Assembly: GCA_964610745.1 (NCBI GenBank)
Contig: CAZSYL010000005.1
Coordinates: 1-64,000, forward strand
Direction: 5' to 3'
Source: SHLQ01 sp964610745
GTDB taxonomy: Bacteria > Actinomycetota > Acidimicrobiia > Acidimicrobiales > SHLQ01
DNA length: 64,000 bases
Shown here: piece by piece, positions 16,016 through 24,831 of the stretch
How positions within the stretch are numbered: position 1 is the first letter of the stretch
Layout of the letters: each line of letters opens with the position of its first letter
Position numbers and translations under genes: made by a program
The notes under the pieces: generated by a model
Database searches by the model: none
The model's input: only the letters and a program-made list of their open reading frames with translations
What the model was told of the DNA's origin: nothing

Positions 16016-16740
16016 GTGACCGTCCGTGTCCGATCGGACGCCCCGATTCAGCTCGTCGTGTTCGATCTGATGGGCACGCTCATCTGCGATGACGGCGTGG
16101 TCAATCGCGCCTACGAGGCAGCGCTTCGTCAGGCGGGGATCCATCGGACGATCCGCTGTTCGAGCCTTCACGAAATCGAATCGACGAACTGCGCGGCAGG
16201 CCAACTCTCGTCGTCCTCATCGAAGTTCTCGGCGACCCCGTGGTAGCCGAAGAAGCAACATGGGCGTTCGATGACCACATTCTCAAAGCGATCGACACCA
16301 TGGAGCCGATCCCCGGCGTCGAAAACGTGTTTGAGTACCTGTCGACCGCCGGGATCCTCACCGCGGTGACGACCAGTTTTACCCCGGAAGTGCGCAAAGC
16401 CGTGCTCACTCGCTTCGGCTGGGCCGGAACGTTCGCCGTGGCGCTCTCGGCCCGCGGTAGACGACGAGGCCACCCAGCTCCGGACCTACTGCTCGAAGCA
16501 ATCCTCGAACTCGGCGTCGACAGCGTTTCCCAGGTGGCGATCGTCGGCGACAGCGCAACGGACCTCGAAGCGGGCAATCGAGCAGGTGCCGGATTGGTCG
16601 TCGGCGTTCGGACAGGCGGAGCGCCGGGCGGCAGGCTTGAAGCTGCGCCACACACCCACCTGGTCGATTCCGTGGCTGATCTTCCAACGGTTCTCGAAGC
16701 GCCGCGCACCCGCGGTGCTCGACGCACCTCGGACCACTAG
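16016..16740 (+). pseudogene. HAD-superfamily hydrolase (phosphonatase-like) interrupted by a one-base deletion
   Basis: The gene starts in one frame at GTG 16016 with HAD motif I (LVVFDLMGTL, D followed by M-G-T) and continues to LRQAGI, then leaves frame near 16141. Reading one base back resumes homology-like coding sequence (PSDDPLFEPSRNRIDELRG and onwards) through PIPGVENVFEYLS, motif II TTSFTP, and motif IV VAIVGDSATDLEAG to the stop at 16740. A single missing C between 16139 and 16143 would restore one 241-residue phosphonatase-type HAD protein. It may be a true lesion or an assembly error. There is no slippery heptamer to support programmed shifting. Confidence 0.75.
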
Positions 16741-16785
16741 AGCAGCGCTACTGCGCTCATCCGACGCTTTCGGGCATACTTGGGG

Positions 16786-17865
16786 ATGTCCACTGCACCG
16801 ACTCGAGAAATTCTGGCCAGCGCTCCAAAGGTGCTGCTACACGACCACCTCGACGGCGGTCTCCGTCCACAAACCGTCATCGAGCTCGCCGATGAGACCG
16901 GCTACCAGGGCCTGCCCACCTCGGACCCCGAAGAGCTCGCTCAGTGGATGACCCGCGGCGCCGACCGCAAAGACCTCGTTCTGTACCTCGATACGTTTGC
17001 ACACACCACCGGCGTCATGCAGAGCGCCAAAGCACTGCATCGGGTCGCCCGCGAGGCAGCCGTCGACCTTGCCGCCGATGGCGTGGTGTACGCAGAGGTG
17101 CGCTTCGCTCCGGAGCTTCACACCGAAGAAGGTCTGTCCATGGACGACGTCGTTGAGGCGGTGACATCCGGATTTGCCGAGGGCAGCGACGGCACGGCGT
17201 TGACGATCCGAACGATCTGCTCAGCAATGCGACAAAACAATCGCAGCCTCGAAGTGTCCCAGCTCGCCGTCAGATGGCGGGACAAGGGTGTGCTCGGCTT
17301 CGACATTGCAGGTCCAGAGGACGGCTTCCCACCCGATGATCACATCCTTGCGTTTCAATACGCTCAACGTGAGAACTTCCAGTTCACCATCCACGCAGGT
17401 GAGGCCTATGGGCCGCGGTCGATCTGGAAAGCACTCCAGTGGTGCGGAGCTGAACGGCTCGGCCATGGAGTCCGCATCATCGACGACATCACGATCGGCC
17501 CCGATGGCGATGCCCAGCTCGGCCACCTGGCAGCCTTGATTCGAGACCGCCGTATCCCACTTGAGGTTTGTCCCTCATCGAACCTGCACACCGGCGTCGT
17601 GGACGACCTTGCTGATCATCCAATCCGGTTGTTCAAGGAGCTCAGGTTTCGGGTCACTCTCAATACCGACAATCGGTTGATGAGCAACATCTCGATGACC
17701 CAAGAGATGGAAAACATGGTGCGCGTGTTCGACTGGGACCTCGCGGACATGCAATGGCTTACCGTCAATGCGATGAAGAGTGCGTTCCTGCCGTTCGACG
17801 AACGGTTGACACTGATCAACGATGTAATCAAGCCCCGCTACGCAGAGCTTCGCGGGATCAACTGA
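16786..17865 (+). CDS. add: Adenosine deaminase
   Basis: 359 residues of the metal-dependent adenosine/AMP deaminase family, converting adenosine to inosine. Zinc and catalytic motifs are present: LLHDHLDGGLRP (HxH) near residue 20, TIHAGEAYG (His and the catalytic Glu), ERLGHGVRI, EVCPSSNLHTG and TLNTDNRLMS carrying the zinc-ligand Asp. Length is normal. ATG 16786 lies 5 nt after the -10-like CATACT (16775-16780), suggesting a leaderless mRNA; a TTG 6 nt upstream is less likely. It fits with the nucleoside importer and the adenosine kinase-like gene in this window. Confidence 0.92.
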   Translation: MSTAPTREILASAPKVLLHDHLDGGLRPQTVIELADETGYQGLPTSDPEELAQWMTRGADRKDLVLYLDTFAHTTGVMQSAKALHRVAREAAVDLAADGVVYAEVRFAPELHTEEGLSMDDVVEAVTSGFAEGSDGTALTIRTICSAMRQNNRSLEVSQLAVRWRDKGVLGFDIAGPEDGFPPDDHILAFQYAQRENFQFTIHAGEAYGPRSIWKALQWCGAERLGHGVRIIDDITIGPDGDAQLGHLAALIRDRRIPLEVCPSSNLHTGVVDDLADHPIRLFKELRFRVTLNTDNRLMSNISMTQEMENMVRVFDWDLADMQWLTVNAMKSAFLPFDERLTLINDVIKPRYAELRGIN

Positions 17866-17871
17866 GCCCAG

Positions 17872-18102
17872 CTACGCGGCAATCTCGGTCTCTGAGCGAG
17901 CGCCAGCGGTAACGATCTCGTGTAGTTCCTTGATAGCTGTGCTGCCCGACGTACAGTGACGCCAGGGCATGATTGCGTGGACCGCGCAACACCATGCAGC
18001 TCGGATCAGCTTGGCAGACATGCCCGCCGCGAAGGCCATGTGCTCAAAGTAGGTCTCATCGACCGTCGCTGGATGCTCGGTGAATTTCTTTGGCAGCTGC
18101 AT
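17872..18102 (-). CDS. DUF6356 family small protein
   Basis: A 76-residue protein resembling DUF6356: FTEHPATVDETYFEHMAFA, then an amphipathic or weakly hydrophobic helix (AAWCCAVHAIMPW) and the GSTAIKELHEIV end. Function is unknown. The HMAFAAGMSAKLIRA...HAIMPW pattern with a conserved His is the family hallmark. ATG 18102 lies 7 nt after a minus-strand -10 box TATTCT (18110-18115), a leaderless arrangement. It converges on the adenosine deaminase gene with a 6-bp gap and is divergent from the Lrp regulator. Confidence 0.72.
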   Translation of the reverse strand: MQLPKKFTEHPATVDETYFEHMAFAAGMSAKLIRAAWCCAVHAIMPWRHCTSGSTAIKELHEIVTAGARSETEIAA

Positions 18103-18217
18103 AGGTCACAGAATAAACGACATCGTTGAGCATGTGGACGCAACAATCACGAACTTCGCCACTCCAGAGAGCCATCGTTTTTCACGAAATAGCCCAACCA
18201 GAGCATAAACTTGCACC

Positions 18218-18676
18218 ATGGACGAAATCGACAAGAAAATTGTGCAACTACTTCAGGTCGATGCCTCCATGTCCGTGCGCGATATCGCCGACCATGTGGG
18301 CCTCACAACAACGCCGTGCTGGCGTCGCATCCAGTCGTTAGAGAAGGCAGGTGTCATTACTCGACGAGTCGCGCTCGTCGACCGAAACAAAATCAACCTT
18401 GGCCTCACCGCTTTGGTTCTTATCCGCACGAACGAGCACAACTCGGGGTGGACAGACCGATTCCTCGAAACCGTCGACCAGTTCGATGAGGTCGTCGAGG
18501 CGTACCGGACGAGCGGAGAACTCGACTACCTGCTCAAAGTTCTCGTGCCGAACATGGACGCCTACGATCAGTTCTACCTTCGCCTCATCGAGTACATCGA
18601 CCTTTACGACGTGAGGAGCACCTTCGTTATGGAGGAGATGAAGCACACCACTGCCCTACCCCTCGACTACGTCTAG
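18218..18676 (+). CDS. Lrp/AsnC-family transcriptional regulator
   Basis: 152 residues. An N-terminal winged helix-turn-helix (MDEIDKKIVQLLQVDASMS, then DIADHVGLTTTPCWRRIQSLEKAGVI) is followed by the RAM ligand-binding domain (GLTALVLIRTNEHNSGW onwards). Family members sense amino acids and bind DNA as octamers or dimers. The effector is not evident. ATG 18218 is 6 nt after the -10 box TAAACT (18206-18211), so it is leaderless. The divergent neighbour is the DUF6356 gene. Confidence 0.93.
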   Translation: MDEIDKKIVQLLQVDASMSVRDIADHVGLTTTPCWRRIQSLEKAGVITRRVALVDRNKINLGLTALVLIRTNEHNSGWTDRFLETVDQFDEVVEAYRTSGELDYLLKVLVPNMDAYDQFYLRLIEYIDLYDVRSTFVMEEMKHTTALPLDYV

Positions 18677-18700
18677 CTGCCAAGCACTAACGAAATCGAC

Positions 18701-19438
18701 TCAGGGCGAGCAGGCAAGGGCAGCGCCGACGATTCCAGCCTTATTCCGCATCTGCGCTGGGATCACCGGTGTGCGCACCTTGTCGAGATATTCGGCGAAT
18801 TCGTGGAACTCTTTGCTGATGCCGCCACCGAGAATAAACAGCTCGGGCCAGAAGAGTTTCTCCATCTCCTGGAGCACGTCTTCTACTGCACCGCCCCACT
18901 TCTTGTAGGACAGGTCCTTCTCGTCCTTGATTCGAGATGACGCCCGATCCTCGGCGATCTTTCCACCCATGTCGAGGTGTCCAAACTCGGTATTGGCCAC
19001 CAGCTTTCCATCGGTGAAGACCGCAGAACCAATACCGGTTCCGAGCGTGAGCAAGATGACGGTGCCATCAACTCCAGCGCCCGCACCAAAGCGGACTTCG
19101 GCGAGGCCAGCGGCATCGGCGTCATTGATCATCTTGACGTCGCATCCGACAACCTCGGTGAACACAGAGTCGGCATCGAGGTCGATCCACTTTTTGTGCA
19201 GGTTGGCTGCGGTTCGCACAACGCCGTTCTGGACGACGCCTGGAAAACCGATACCGACCGGACCGGACCATTCGTGATGTTCGACCAGCTGCCGGGCAAC
19301 ATCGGCGACTGCATCTGGCGTTGCTGGACTGGGGGTGACGATGCGATGCCGATCCGAGAGCATCGTCCCGGCCTCGGTGTCAACCGTCGCCGCCTTTACC
19401 CCAGACCCACCAATATCAATACCCAATACGACTGACAC
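18701..19438 (-). CDS. ppgK: Polyphosphate glucokinase (ROK family)
   Basis: 245 residues. The ROK-type phosphate loop VLGIDIGGSGVKAA opens the protein. GIGFPGVVQNGVV, INDADAAGLAEVRFGAG and LTLGTGIGSAVFTDG follow, and the YKKWGGAVEDVLQEMEKLFW segment is characteristic of actinobacterial PpgK, which phosphorylates glucose with polyphosphate or ATP. GTG 19438 is chosen because AAAGGA lies just upstream. An extended upstream reading adds an unconserved tail. Confidence 0.92.
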   Translation of the reverse strand: MSVVLGIDIGGSGVKAATVDTEAGTMLSDRHRIVTPSPATPDAVADVARQLVEHHEWSGPVGIGFPGVVQNGVVRTAANLHKKWIDLDADSVFTEVVGCDVKMINDADAAGLAEVRFGAGAGVDGTVILLTLGTGIGSAVFTDGKLVANTEFGHLDMGGKIAEDRASSRIKDEKDLSYKKWGGAVEDVLQEMEKLFWPELFILGGGISKEFHEFAEYLDKVRTPVIPAQMRNKAGIVGAALACSP

Positions 19439-19501
19439 TGCAGTTCCTTTTCCACTCGATCCGACACCGGATCGCCCGAGTGCCAGAGTCAAGGTTAGAA
19501 G

Positions 19502-20914
19502 CTAGGAGTTGGCTTGTGGTGCGGGTGGCTGAGGATCAGCCGATGGTGCCGGAGGCGTAGCCTCTACCGCTGAGTCGCTGGACACGTTGATCTGCGGCGC
19601 TTCCGATGCAGAGCTCGTACCCAGAGCGGGCGTACTGTCGTTGGATTTCGGGTCGATGCTGCCACCCATGCGATCCCGGAGCGGACCCATGATGTCGACA
19701 CCGGTCGCCGTCTCGATCTGTTCAGCAATGGCGATGACCGATGCGGGAAGCTGCTTGGCAATGCCAGGCAATGCCTGTCCGTCGCCACCCGAGTCGATAA
19801 CGGTCATCTTGTCGATGTCGATATTGTTGACAGTCGACACGATCTGCTCGATCAGTTCTGGCAGCATGTTCAGCACGAAGATGTCGTGGGCATCCTCTCC
19901 CGCTGCCTGATACTGGGCGGTGAGACGCTGGAACACCTCGACCTGAGCGGCGCCTTCTTCGACGATGTGTGCTGCATCTGCACGGGCTTCGAGCTGTCGA
20001 GCTTCAAGATCGGCCTGCGCGGGCAGTACGACATCGGCCTGAAGACGACGCCGCTCAAGCTCGATTCGTTCGAGTTCAAGTTCCTGCTGGGCAACGGCCT
20101 TTGCTTTCTCACCAGCTACCCGGGCTTCCTCCTCAGACGCTCGTGCGACACCGTCGAGCTCTGCACTACGAACACGCAAGAGGTTTCGTTCTTCGACGAT
20201 TTTGCGCTCGGCCTGAGCCTGGGCGATCTCGGCACGCTGCTTGGATTCGGCCTCGGCCTGCTCGGCCTCAGCTTTCTTCTCCGCTTCGGTTACCCGAGCA
20301 GACTTCAGTACGTCGGCGGTACGACGACGTCCAACCGCATCGAGGTAACCAACTTCATCGGTAACGTTCTGAATCTTCAGCACATCGAGCTCGAGACCTA
20401 GCGTCTTGATGTCGTCATCGGCCTCTTCGATAAGAAACTGGCTGAACTTCAGACGGTCTTCGTTGACCTCTTCGGGGGTCAGAGTCGCCAACACACCACG
20501 GAGGTTTGCTTCGAGGGTCTCCTTGGCAATCTGGGCAATCGACTGATGAGGAACGTTCAAAAAGCGCTCCACCGAGTTGCCGAGGAGCGAATCGACACTG
20601 GAGACCTTGACGTTGGCTATGCCCTGAACGTTGAGCGGGATTGCACCCTTGGAGTATGCGTTGAGAACGGAGACCTCGAGCGGGATGTTGTTGAGGTCCA
20701 TCCAGGAGACTTGTTCGAGCAGTGGGATTCGGATGGTACGGCCACCTTTGAGGGTGCGATACCCAAGCTTCCGGCCGTCGGGACCAATCTGTCCCTTTCC
20801 ACCCGAAATCACCGCAACACGGTTTGGCGGACAAATCACGATCAGACTCTTCACGACAAAGATCGCGGCAAGAATCGCCAGAAGAACCCCGATACCAAGA
20901 ATTGCAAAAATCAT
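19502..20914 (-). CDS. Flotillin-like SPFH/Band 7 membrane scaffold protein
   Basis: 470 residues. An N-terminal membrane hairpin (IFAILGIGVLLAILAAIFVV) is followed by the SPFH domain (CPPNRVAVISGG, RIPLLEQVSWMDLNNIPLEV) and a long Ala/Glu-rich coiled coil (about 200-330: AEAEQAEAESKQRAEIAQAQ and similar). After a globular part comes a Pro/Ala-rich low-complexity tail. Flotillins organise membrane microdomains. ATG 20914 is preferred over a TTG 6 nt upstream; GGAAGG precedes both. The NfeD-type partner lies immediately upstream on the same strand, the usual pairing. Confidence 0.9.
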   Translation of the reverse strand: MIFAILGIGVLLAILAAIFVVKSLIVICPPNRVAVISGGKGQIGPDGRKLGYRTLKGGRTIRIPLLEQVSWMDLNNIPLEVSVLNAYSKGAIPLNVQGIANVKVSSVDSLLGNSVERFLNVPHQSIAQIAKETLEANLRGVLATLTPEEVNEDRLKFSQFLIEEADDDIKTLGLELDVLKIQNVTDEVGYLDAVGRRRTADVLKSARVTEAEKKAEAEQAEAESKQRAEIAQAQAERKIVEERNLLRVRSAELDGVARASEEEARVAGEKAKAVAQQELELERIELERRRLQADVVLPAQADLEARQLEARADAAHIVEEGAAQVEVFQRLTAQYQAAGEDAHDIFVLNMLPELIEQIVSTVNNIDIDKMTVIDSGGDGQALPGIAKQLPASVIAIAEQIETATGVDIMGPLRDRMGGSIDPKSNDSTPALGTSSASEAPQINVSSDSAVEATPPAPSADPQPPAPQANS

Positions 20915-20979
20915 ACGCAACTAACCTTCCCGTCTAGTTCTCACTTAGAGCCGCACGTAACACTCAGTTATTCCCGTTC

Positions 20980-20997
20980 CTATCGGTAAGCCGATAG
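20980..20997. promoter_or_regulatory. Inverted repeat in the NfeD-flotillin spacer
   Basis: CTATCGG (20980-20986) and CCGATAG (20991-20997) form a perfect 7-bp inverted repeat with a TAAG loop, in the 136-bp gap between the NfeD-like and flotillin genes. It could be an operator or an RNA hairpin separating the cistrons; no T run follows on the minus strand. A second inverted repeat, GACCAA-TTTG-TTGGTC (21037-21052), overlaps the NfeD stop. Confidence 0.4.
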
Positions 20998-21050
20998 TCG
21001 GGTCAAAGCAACGCCTGGAAATATCTCGCAGCCGCCGACCAATTTGTTGG

Positions 21051-21650
21051 TCAATCCTTCAGGTCAGGATCGACGGCCATGACCTGAGCCACGCCGTTCT
21101 CAACCTTGATAATGACGACCTCTTCGCCCCGTTCGAAACCCATATCGGGCATCGATTCGACGGCTCCGGCGGTGAGTTGTAACCGCTCGCCGCCGGTATC
21201 GAGCGTGACCCGACCGCGTTTTCCCACATCGATTGGGATGTTGACGATCGCTATCCGCCCTTCGAGCTGTCGGTCCGAGATCGAGCTGTCGGACTGCGTA
21301 TTCTTTAACACGCTGAAGAGCGCGGTGTTCACGCCGGCCGCGAAGATACCGAGGACGATCGCCAAGATCAGAGTGGCGGTCGCGCCAACGCCGAGCAGCG
21401 AGGAAACCACACCCGTTCCGCCGAAGAACGCCATAAACGACGTGTACGAGCTGACCGGGATCTTCCGAAAGACCGATGCGTCGCCAATGCCACCATCGAC
21501 ACCCGATACGTCAAGATCGGCGCCGAGGTCGGCATCGAAATCAACGTCCATGCCTGCGCCGATCTCTCCTTCGATATCGCCACCGCCCGCCGCGAAAAGG
21601 ATAAGAAGAGGAATTCCAACCACTGCGAAAAAGATGTAGACCCCAAACAT
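21051..21650 (-). CDS. NfeD-like membrane protein with C-terminal OB-fold domain
   Basis: 199 residues. An N-terminal helix (VYIFFAVVGIPLLILFAAGGG), an acidic Gly/Asp linker and further hydrophobic segments (LGVGATATLILAIVLGIFAAG) precede a soluble beta-barrel-like end (EGRIAIVNIPIDVGKRGRVT, FERGEEVVIIKVENGVAQV). This matches short NfeD proteins that accompany flotillins. ATG 21650 is 6 nt after a minus-strand -10 box TACACT (21657-21662). A longer reading would run into the divergent upp gene. Confidence 0.8.
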   Translation of the reverse strand: MFGVYIFFAVVGIPLLILFAAGGGDIEGEIGAGMDVDFDADLGADLDVSGVDGGIGDASVFRKIPVSSYTSFMAFFGGTGVVSSLLGVGATATLILAIVLGIFAAGVNTALFSVLKNTQSDSSISDRQLEGRIAIVNIPIDVGKRGRVTLDTGGERLQLTAGAVESMPDMGFERGEEVVIIKVENGVAQVMAVDPDLKD

Positions 21651-21689
21651 CAGTCCAGTGTAGTTGGTCGACCGCGCTACATTCAGGGG
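21651..21689. promoter_or_regulatory. 39-bp divergent leaderless promoter between NfeD-like gene and upp
   Basis: The two start codons are only 39 bp apart. TACACT on the minus strand (21657-21662) and TACATT on the plus strand (21678-21683) each lie 6 nt from their start codon. The -35 region of each promoter therefore falls inside or next to the other gene's first codons, so the two polymerases would compete. Confidence 0.6.
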
Positions 21690-22313
21690 ATGGCCACGCA
21701 CCTCGTCGAGCATCCACTGATCAGCGAACGACTGACCCGCCTTCGAATGCGAGCGACACCACGTCCCGAATTCCGTCGAGTTCTCACCGAGCTATCGAGC
21801 TTCGTCATTTACGAAGCCATGCGAGACCTCGAGACGACCACGATCGATATCGACACGCCGCTCGAACCAACTACCGGGGTCAAGATCACCACATCACCAA
21901 TCCTCGTACCGGTCATGCGCGCTGGACTCGGCATGCTCGATGCTGCGCTCGACCTGTTGCCCGAAGCCCGAGTGGGTTTTATTGGGCTCAAGCGGGACGA
22001 GGACACCCTGCTTCCCCACGCATACGCCAACACCGTACCCAGCGACCTCGATGGGCGCTCCACGCTCGTCCTCGATCCAATGCTTGCGACCGGTGGATCG
22101 CTTGCGCACACCTGCAAGCTTCTCCGCGAGTCAAACGCCGGAACGATCACCGTCGCCTGTGTCCTGACCTGTCCAGAAGGTATTGCATTGATGGATGAGG
22201 AGTACCCCGATATCGACATTTACACCGGATCGATCGACACCGCCCTTAACGAGGTCGGCTTCATCCGCCCGGGGCTCGGAGACGCGGGCGATCGCCAATT
22301 TGGTCTGTCCTGA
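21690..22313 (+). CDS. upp: Uracil phosphoribosyltransferase
   Basis: 207 residues, typical length. It converts uracil and PRPP to UMP. The PRPP loop is LVLDPMLATGGSL and the uracil-binding C-terminus GFIRPGLGDAGDRQFG; the N-terminal VEHPLISERLTRLR and ITTSPILVPVMRAGLGMLD are also diagnostic. ATG 21690 follows the -10 box TACATT by 6 nt, so the mRNA is leaderless. The stop overlaps the next start (TGATG). Confidence 0.97.
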   Translation: MATHLVEHPLISERLTRLRMRATPRPEFRRVLTELSSFVIYEAMRDLETTTIDIDTPLEPTTGVKITTSPILVPVMRAGLGMLDAALDLLPEARVGFIGLKRDEDTLLPHAYANTVPSDLDGRSTLVLDPMLATGGSLAHTCKLLRESNAGTITVACVLTCPEGIALMDEEYPDIDIYTGSIDTALNEVGFIRPGLGDAGDRQFGLS

Positions 22314-22885
22314 TGCTCGATCACGTCTTCGCAGACGCGATCGGAGCGCTGCGTGCTGCACTCGAGAACGCTCTACTCGAACGCCAAGCGGTCGAGGAAC
22401 GCTTTACCACCGACGCTCTCCTCGGCGACACCCGCTGGGAGACGTCGTACAGCATTCCCGGTGAGGGGGTCCCACCGCGAGTGCAAGCCGACATGACCCT
22501 GCTGTGGCCTACGTGGTCACAGACGGCATACCGAAGCTGGTATCTCACCGGAGAGCTCAACGACATCCCAGCAATCGAAGCCGAAGTCGTTGCCCGCGCA
22601 CAGCGATTGCCTGAACCACCCGATCCTTCGGTCGTGCTCGATATTGTTCCCGAGGAATCACCGCCGATTGGCAAGAACATCCTGCACCGAGCCGAAGGCA
22701 CGACGATCGAGACGATCTACGGCAGTGACCTCAGCAGAGCCGAATACGCAATCGAGATCAGCTACTCGGGCGAGTTTGAGTTACACGGCGACGTGCTTGC
22801 CGATGGAAACCTGCTCGACGAGATGTTCCAAGCTGCGGGTGGCTGGATTTCCAGCACCCTCGTGCTGCTTTCCGACTCGGTGTAA
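22313..22885 (+). CDS. Hypothetical protein coupled to upp
   Basis: A 190-residue soluble protein that I do not recognise. It begins MLDHVFADAIGALRAALENALLERQAVEERF, a helical Ala/Leu/Glu-rich segment, then a mixed alpha/beta body containing VPPRVQADMTLLWPTWSQTAYRSW and an acidic, Trp-poor C-terminus. No membrane segment, signal peptide or catalytic motif stands out. The ATG shares its A with the upp stop codon, so it is translated together with uracil salvage. A functional link to upp is only implied by that coupling. Confidence 0.75.
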   Translation: MLDHVFADAIGALRAALENALLERQAVEERFTTDALLGDTRWETSYSIPGEGVPPRVQADMTLLWPTWSQTAYRSWYLTGELNDIPAIEAEVVARAQRLPEPPDPSVVLDIVPEESPPIGKNILHRAEGTTIETIYGSDLSRAEYAIEISYSGEFELHGDVLADGNLLDEMFQAAGGWISSTLVLLSDSV

Positions 22886-22898
22886 CCAGAACGACCGA

Positions 22899-23738
22899 TT
22901 ACAGCCCGGTCTGAATCTCTGGCAAGTCGTCAAAGTTGGGCTCGCGACCTTCTGCCTTCGCCCCGAATGACTCGATCATGTCGGTCGGCTGAAACATCCC
23001 GGTCTGCCAGGTAGCGATAAACGACAACGAGTCCGCGACCGAATGGTCACGGGTGTAGTTGATCGTCTCCTTCGTGCCGTGAATTGCGAGCGGCGACTTC
23101 GACGCGATCCGTCCTGCGATGTCCATCACGGCCTCGAGCATCGACTCCTGGTCGGCATACACCTCGTTGACAAGACCCACCTCCTTGGCTCGTATTGCTG
23201 GCATGCGGTCTCCGGTGAAGGCCATCTCGCGGGCGATACCTTCGGGAATGATCTTCGGGAGTCGTTGGAGGGTGCCGACGTCGGCTGTCATTCCAATGTT
23301 GATCTCGTGGATGCAGAACCACGAGTCCTCGGTGGCATAGCGCATGTCGCATGCGGTGATCATGTCGACCCCTGCGCCCACCACTCCGCCCTGTGTGGCG
23401 ACGAGCACCGGCATACGAGCACGCTCGAGCGCGGTGAACGTGTCTTGCAGGTGCAGAACGTTGTAACGGAAGACCGAGCGGGCCCGACCCACCTCGACCT
23501 GGCCATCATCGTTGAGCGCTCCACCAGTGAACACGGCCAGGTCCATCCCCGCAGTGAAGTGTTTGCCCGTCGAGGAGATGACGATCGCGCGGGCCGCCCC
23601 GCGGTTGCTGATCTCGTCCACGAGTTGAGGCAACTCGCTCCAGAACTCAGGGATCATGGAATTGAGCTCATCAGGCCTGTTCAACACGATGTGCGCGATC
23701 GAATCGGATTCGGTTACCTCAAAACACTTATTTCCCAT
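22899..23738 (-). CDS. Enoyl-CoA hydratase/isomerase, dienoyl-CoA isomerase (ECH1)-like
   Basis: 279 residues of the crotonase fold. HFTAGMDLAVF forms the first oxyanion strand and ATQGGVVGAGVDMITACDMRYA the second. HEINIGMTADVGTLQRLPKII closely follows the delta3,5-delta2,4-dienoyl-CoA isomerase pattern, keeping the acidic residues (E and D) used for proton shuttling there. It would act in beta-oxidation of odd-position unsaturated acyl-CoAs. ATG 23738 is 6 nt after a minus-strand -10 box TAACGT (23745-23750), a leaderless arrangement. Confidence 0.88.
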   Translation of the reverse strand: MGNKCFEVTESDSIAHIVLNRPDELNSMIPEFWSELPQLVDEISNRGAARAIVISSTGKHFTAGMDLAVFTGGALNDDGQVEVGRARSVFRYNVLHLQDTFTALERARMPVLVATQGGVVGAGVDMITACDMRYATEDSWFCIHEINIGMTADVGTLQRLPKIIPEGIAREMAFTGDRMPAIRAKEVGLVNEVYADQESMLEAVMDIAGRIASKSPLAIHGTKETINYTRDHSVADSLSFIATWQTGMFQPTDMIESFGAKAEGREPNFDDLPEIQTGL

Positions 23739-23747
23739 AGCGGGACG

Positions 23748-24725
23748 TTACTCGGCGCAGAAGGTCGAAAGCGACTGGAGTGGACGAGCTCCGATGTGGG
23801 TGATGACCTCGGCAGCCGCGCAACTTCCCATCCTGCCAGCAACGTCGAGTGACGCGCCCGAAGCAAGACCAGCGAGCACACCAGCGGCATAGAGATCACC
23901 AGCGCCCGTGGTATCGACACGCTTGACCACCTCGACGACCGGTACCTCGATGAGTTCGTCACGGGTGACGATGAGCGAACCGTTGCGGCCCTGCGTGATG
24001 CATGCCGTCTCGGTCAGGTCACGCACGCCAGCGATCAGCGCGTCGTGATCATCGGTGCCGAGTAGCGACACGATCTCGTCCTGGTTGCCAAACAGGAGGG
24101 TTACCCGATCAGCGATAAGGGAGAGCCATTCATCGCGGTGACGATCGACGGCGAAGGGGTCGGACAGCGTGAACGATGCGGTCACATCGTTGTCACGGGC
24201 GATGTCTAGAGCGTGGCGGATGGCCTGCTTAGCTTCTTCGAGGTCCCACAGATACCCCTCGCAATAGAGGATCTTGGCACCGGCGACGAGGCTTTCGTCG
24301 ATATCGGCGACGGTGAGTCGCGAACTCGCTCCGAGGAACGTATTCATCGTGCGCTCACCGTCGGGCGTGACCTGAATCAAACACCGTGCGGTCGCTGGTC
24401 CGGCTTCAGCGGCAGCGACATCGAACTGGACCCCGGTCTTTCGGATATCGGTAACAAATGCGTCACCGAGCTCATCGTCGCGGATCTTGCCGACATAGGC
24501 AGCCCCCACGCCGAACGAAGCAACCCCGACCATCGTGTTCGCTGCCGAACCGCCAGATTCTTTGAGTCCCTCGGGCATGAGATGGGTGAGCGTCTCAGCA
24601 CGCGGTTCGTCGATCAATGTCATCGAACCACGATTCAGATCGTTCTCGACAATAAAGCTGTCGGGAACCTGGCCGATGACATCAACAATCGCATTGCCAA
24701 CGCCCACTACTTCTGCACTACTCAT
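23748..24725 (-). CDS. PfkB-family kinase, adenosine kinase-like
   Basis: 325 residues of the ribokinase fold. GGSAANTMVGVASFG is the substrate-lid signature, TMNTFLGASSRLT an internal family marker, and DTTGAGDLYAAGVLAGL the C-terminal PfkB signature with the catalytic Asp and anion hole. The overall pattern matches bacterial proteins annotated as adenosine kinase, which phosphorylate adenosine to AMP; another ribonucleoside or sugar is possible. GGAG lies about 7 nt upstream of ATG 24725 (revcomp), so this gene uses a Shine-Dalgarno site. It fits with the nucleoside importer and add. Confidence 0.85.
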   Translation of the reverse strand: MSSAEVVGVGNAIVDVIGQVPDSFIVENDLNRGSMTLIDEPRAETLTHLMPEGLKESGGSAANTMVGVASFGVGAAYVGKIRDDELGDAFVTDIRKTGVQFDVAAAEAGPATARCLIQVTPDGERTMNTFLGASSRLTVADIDESLVAGAKILYCEGYLWDLEEAKQAIRHALDIARDNDVTASFTLSDPFAVDRHRDEWLSLIADRVTLLFGNQDEIVSLLGTDDHDALIAGVRDLTETACITQGRNGSLIVTRDELIEVPVVEVVKRVDTTGAGDLYAAGVLAGLASGASLDVAGRMGSCAAAEVITHIGARPLQSLSTFCAE

Positions 24726-24831
24726 TTACGCTCCTCGCCGCCTTGGCACGGCCTCCGAAGGTACCATTCCAAGCTCCGGGCCCCACCATTGCATGGCCCG
24801 ATACCGCACCCAACCAGTAAGTCAGGATCAC

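Noticed and set aside
16139..16143. Programmed -1 frameshift in the HAD gene
   Set aside because: No slippery heptamer or downstream pseudoknot was seen at the shift point; a missing C explains it more simply.
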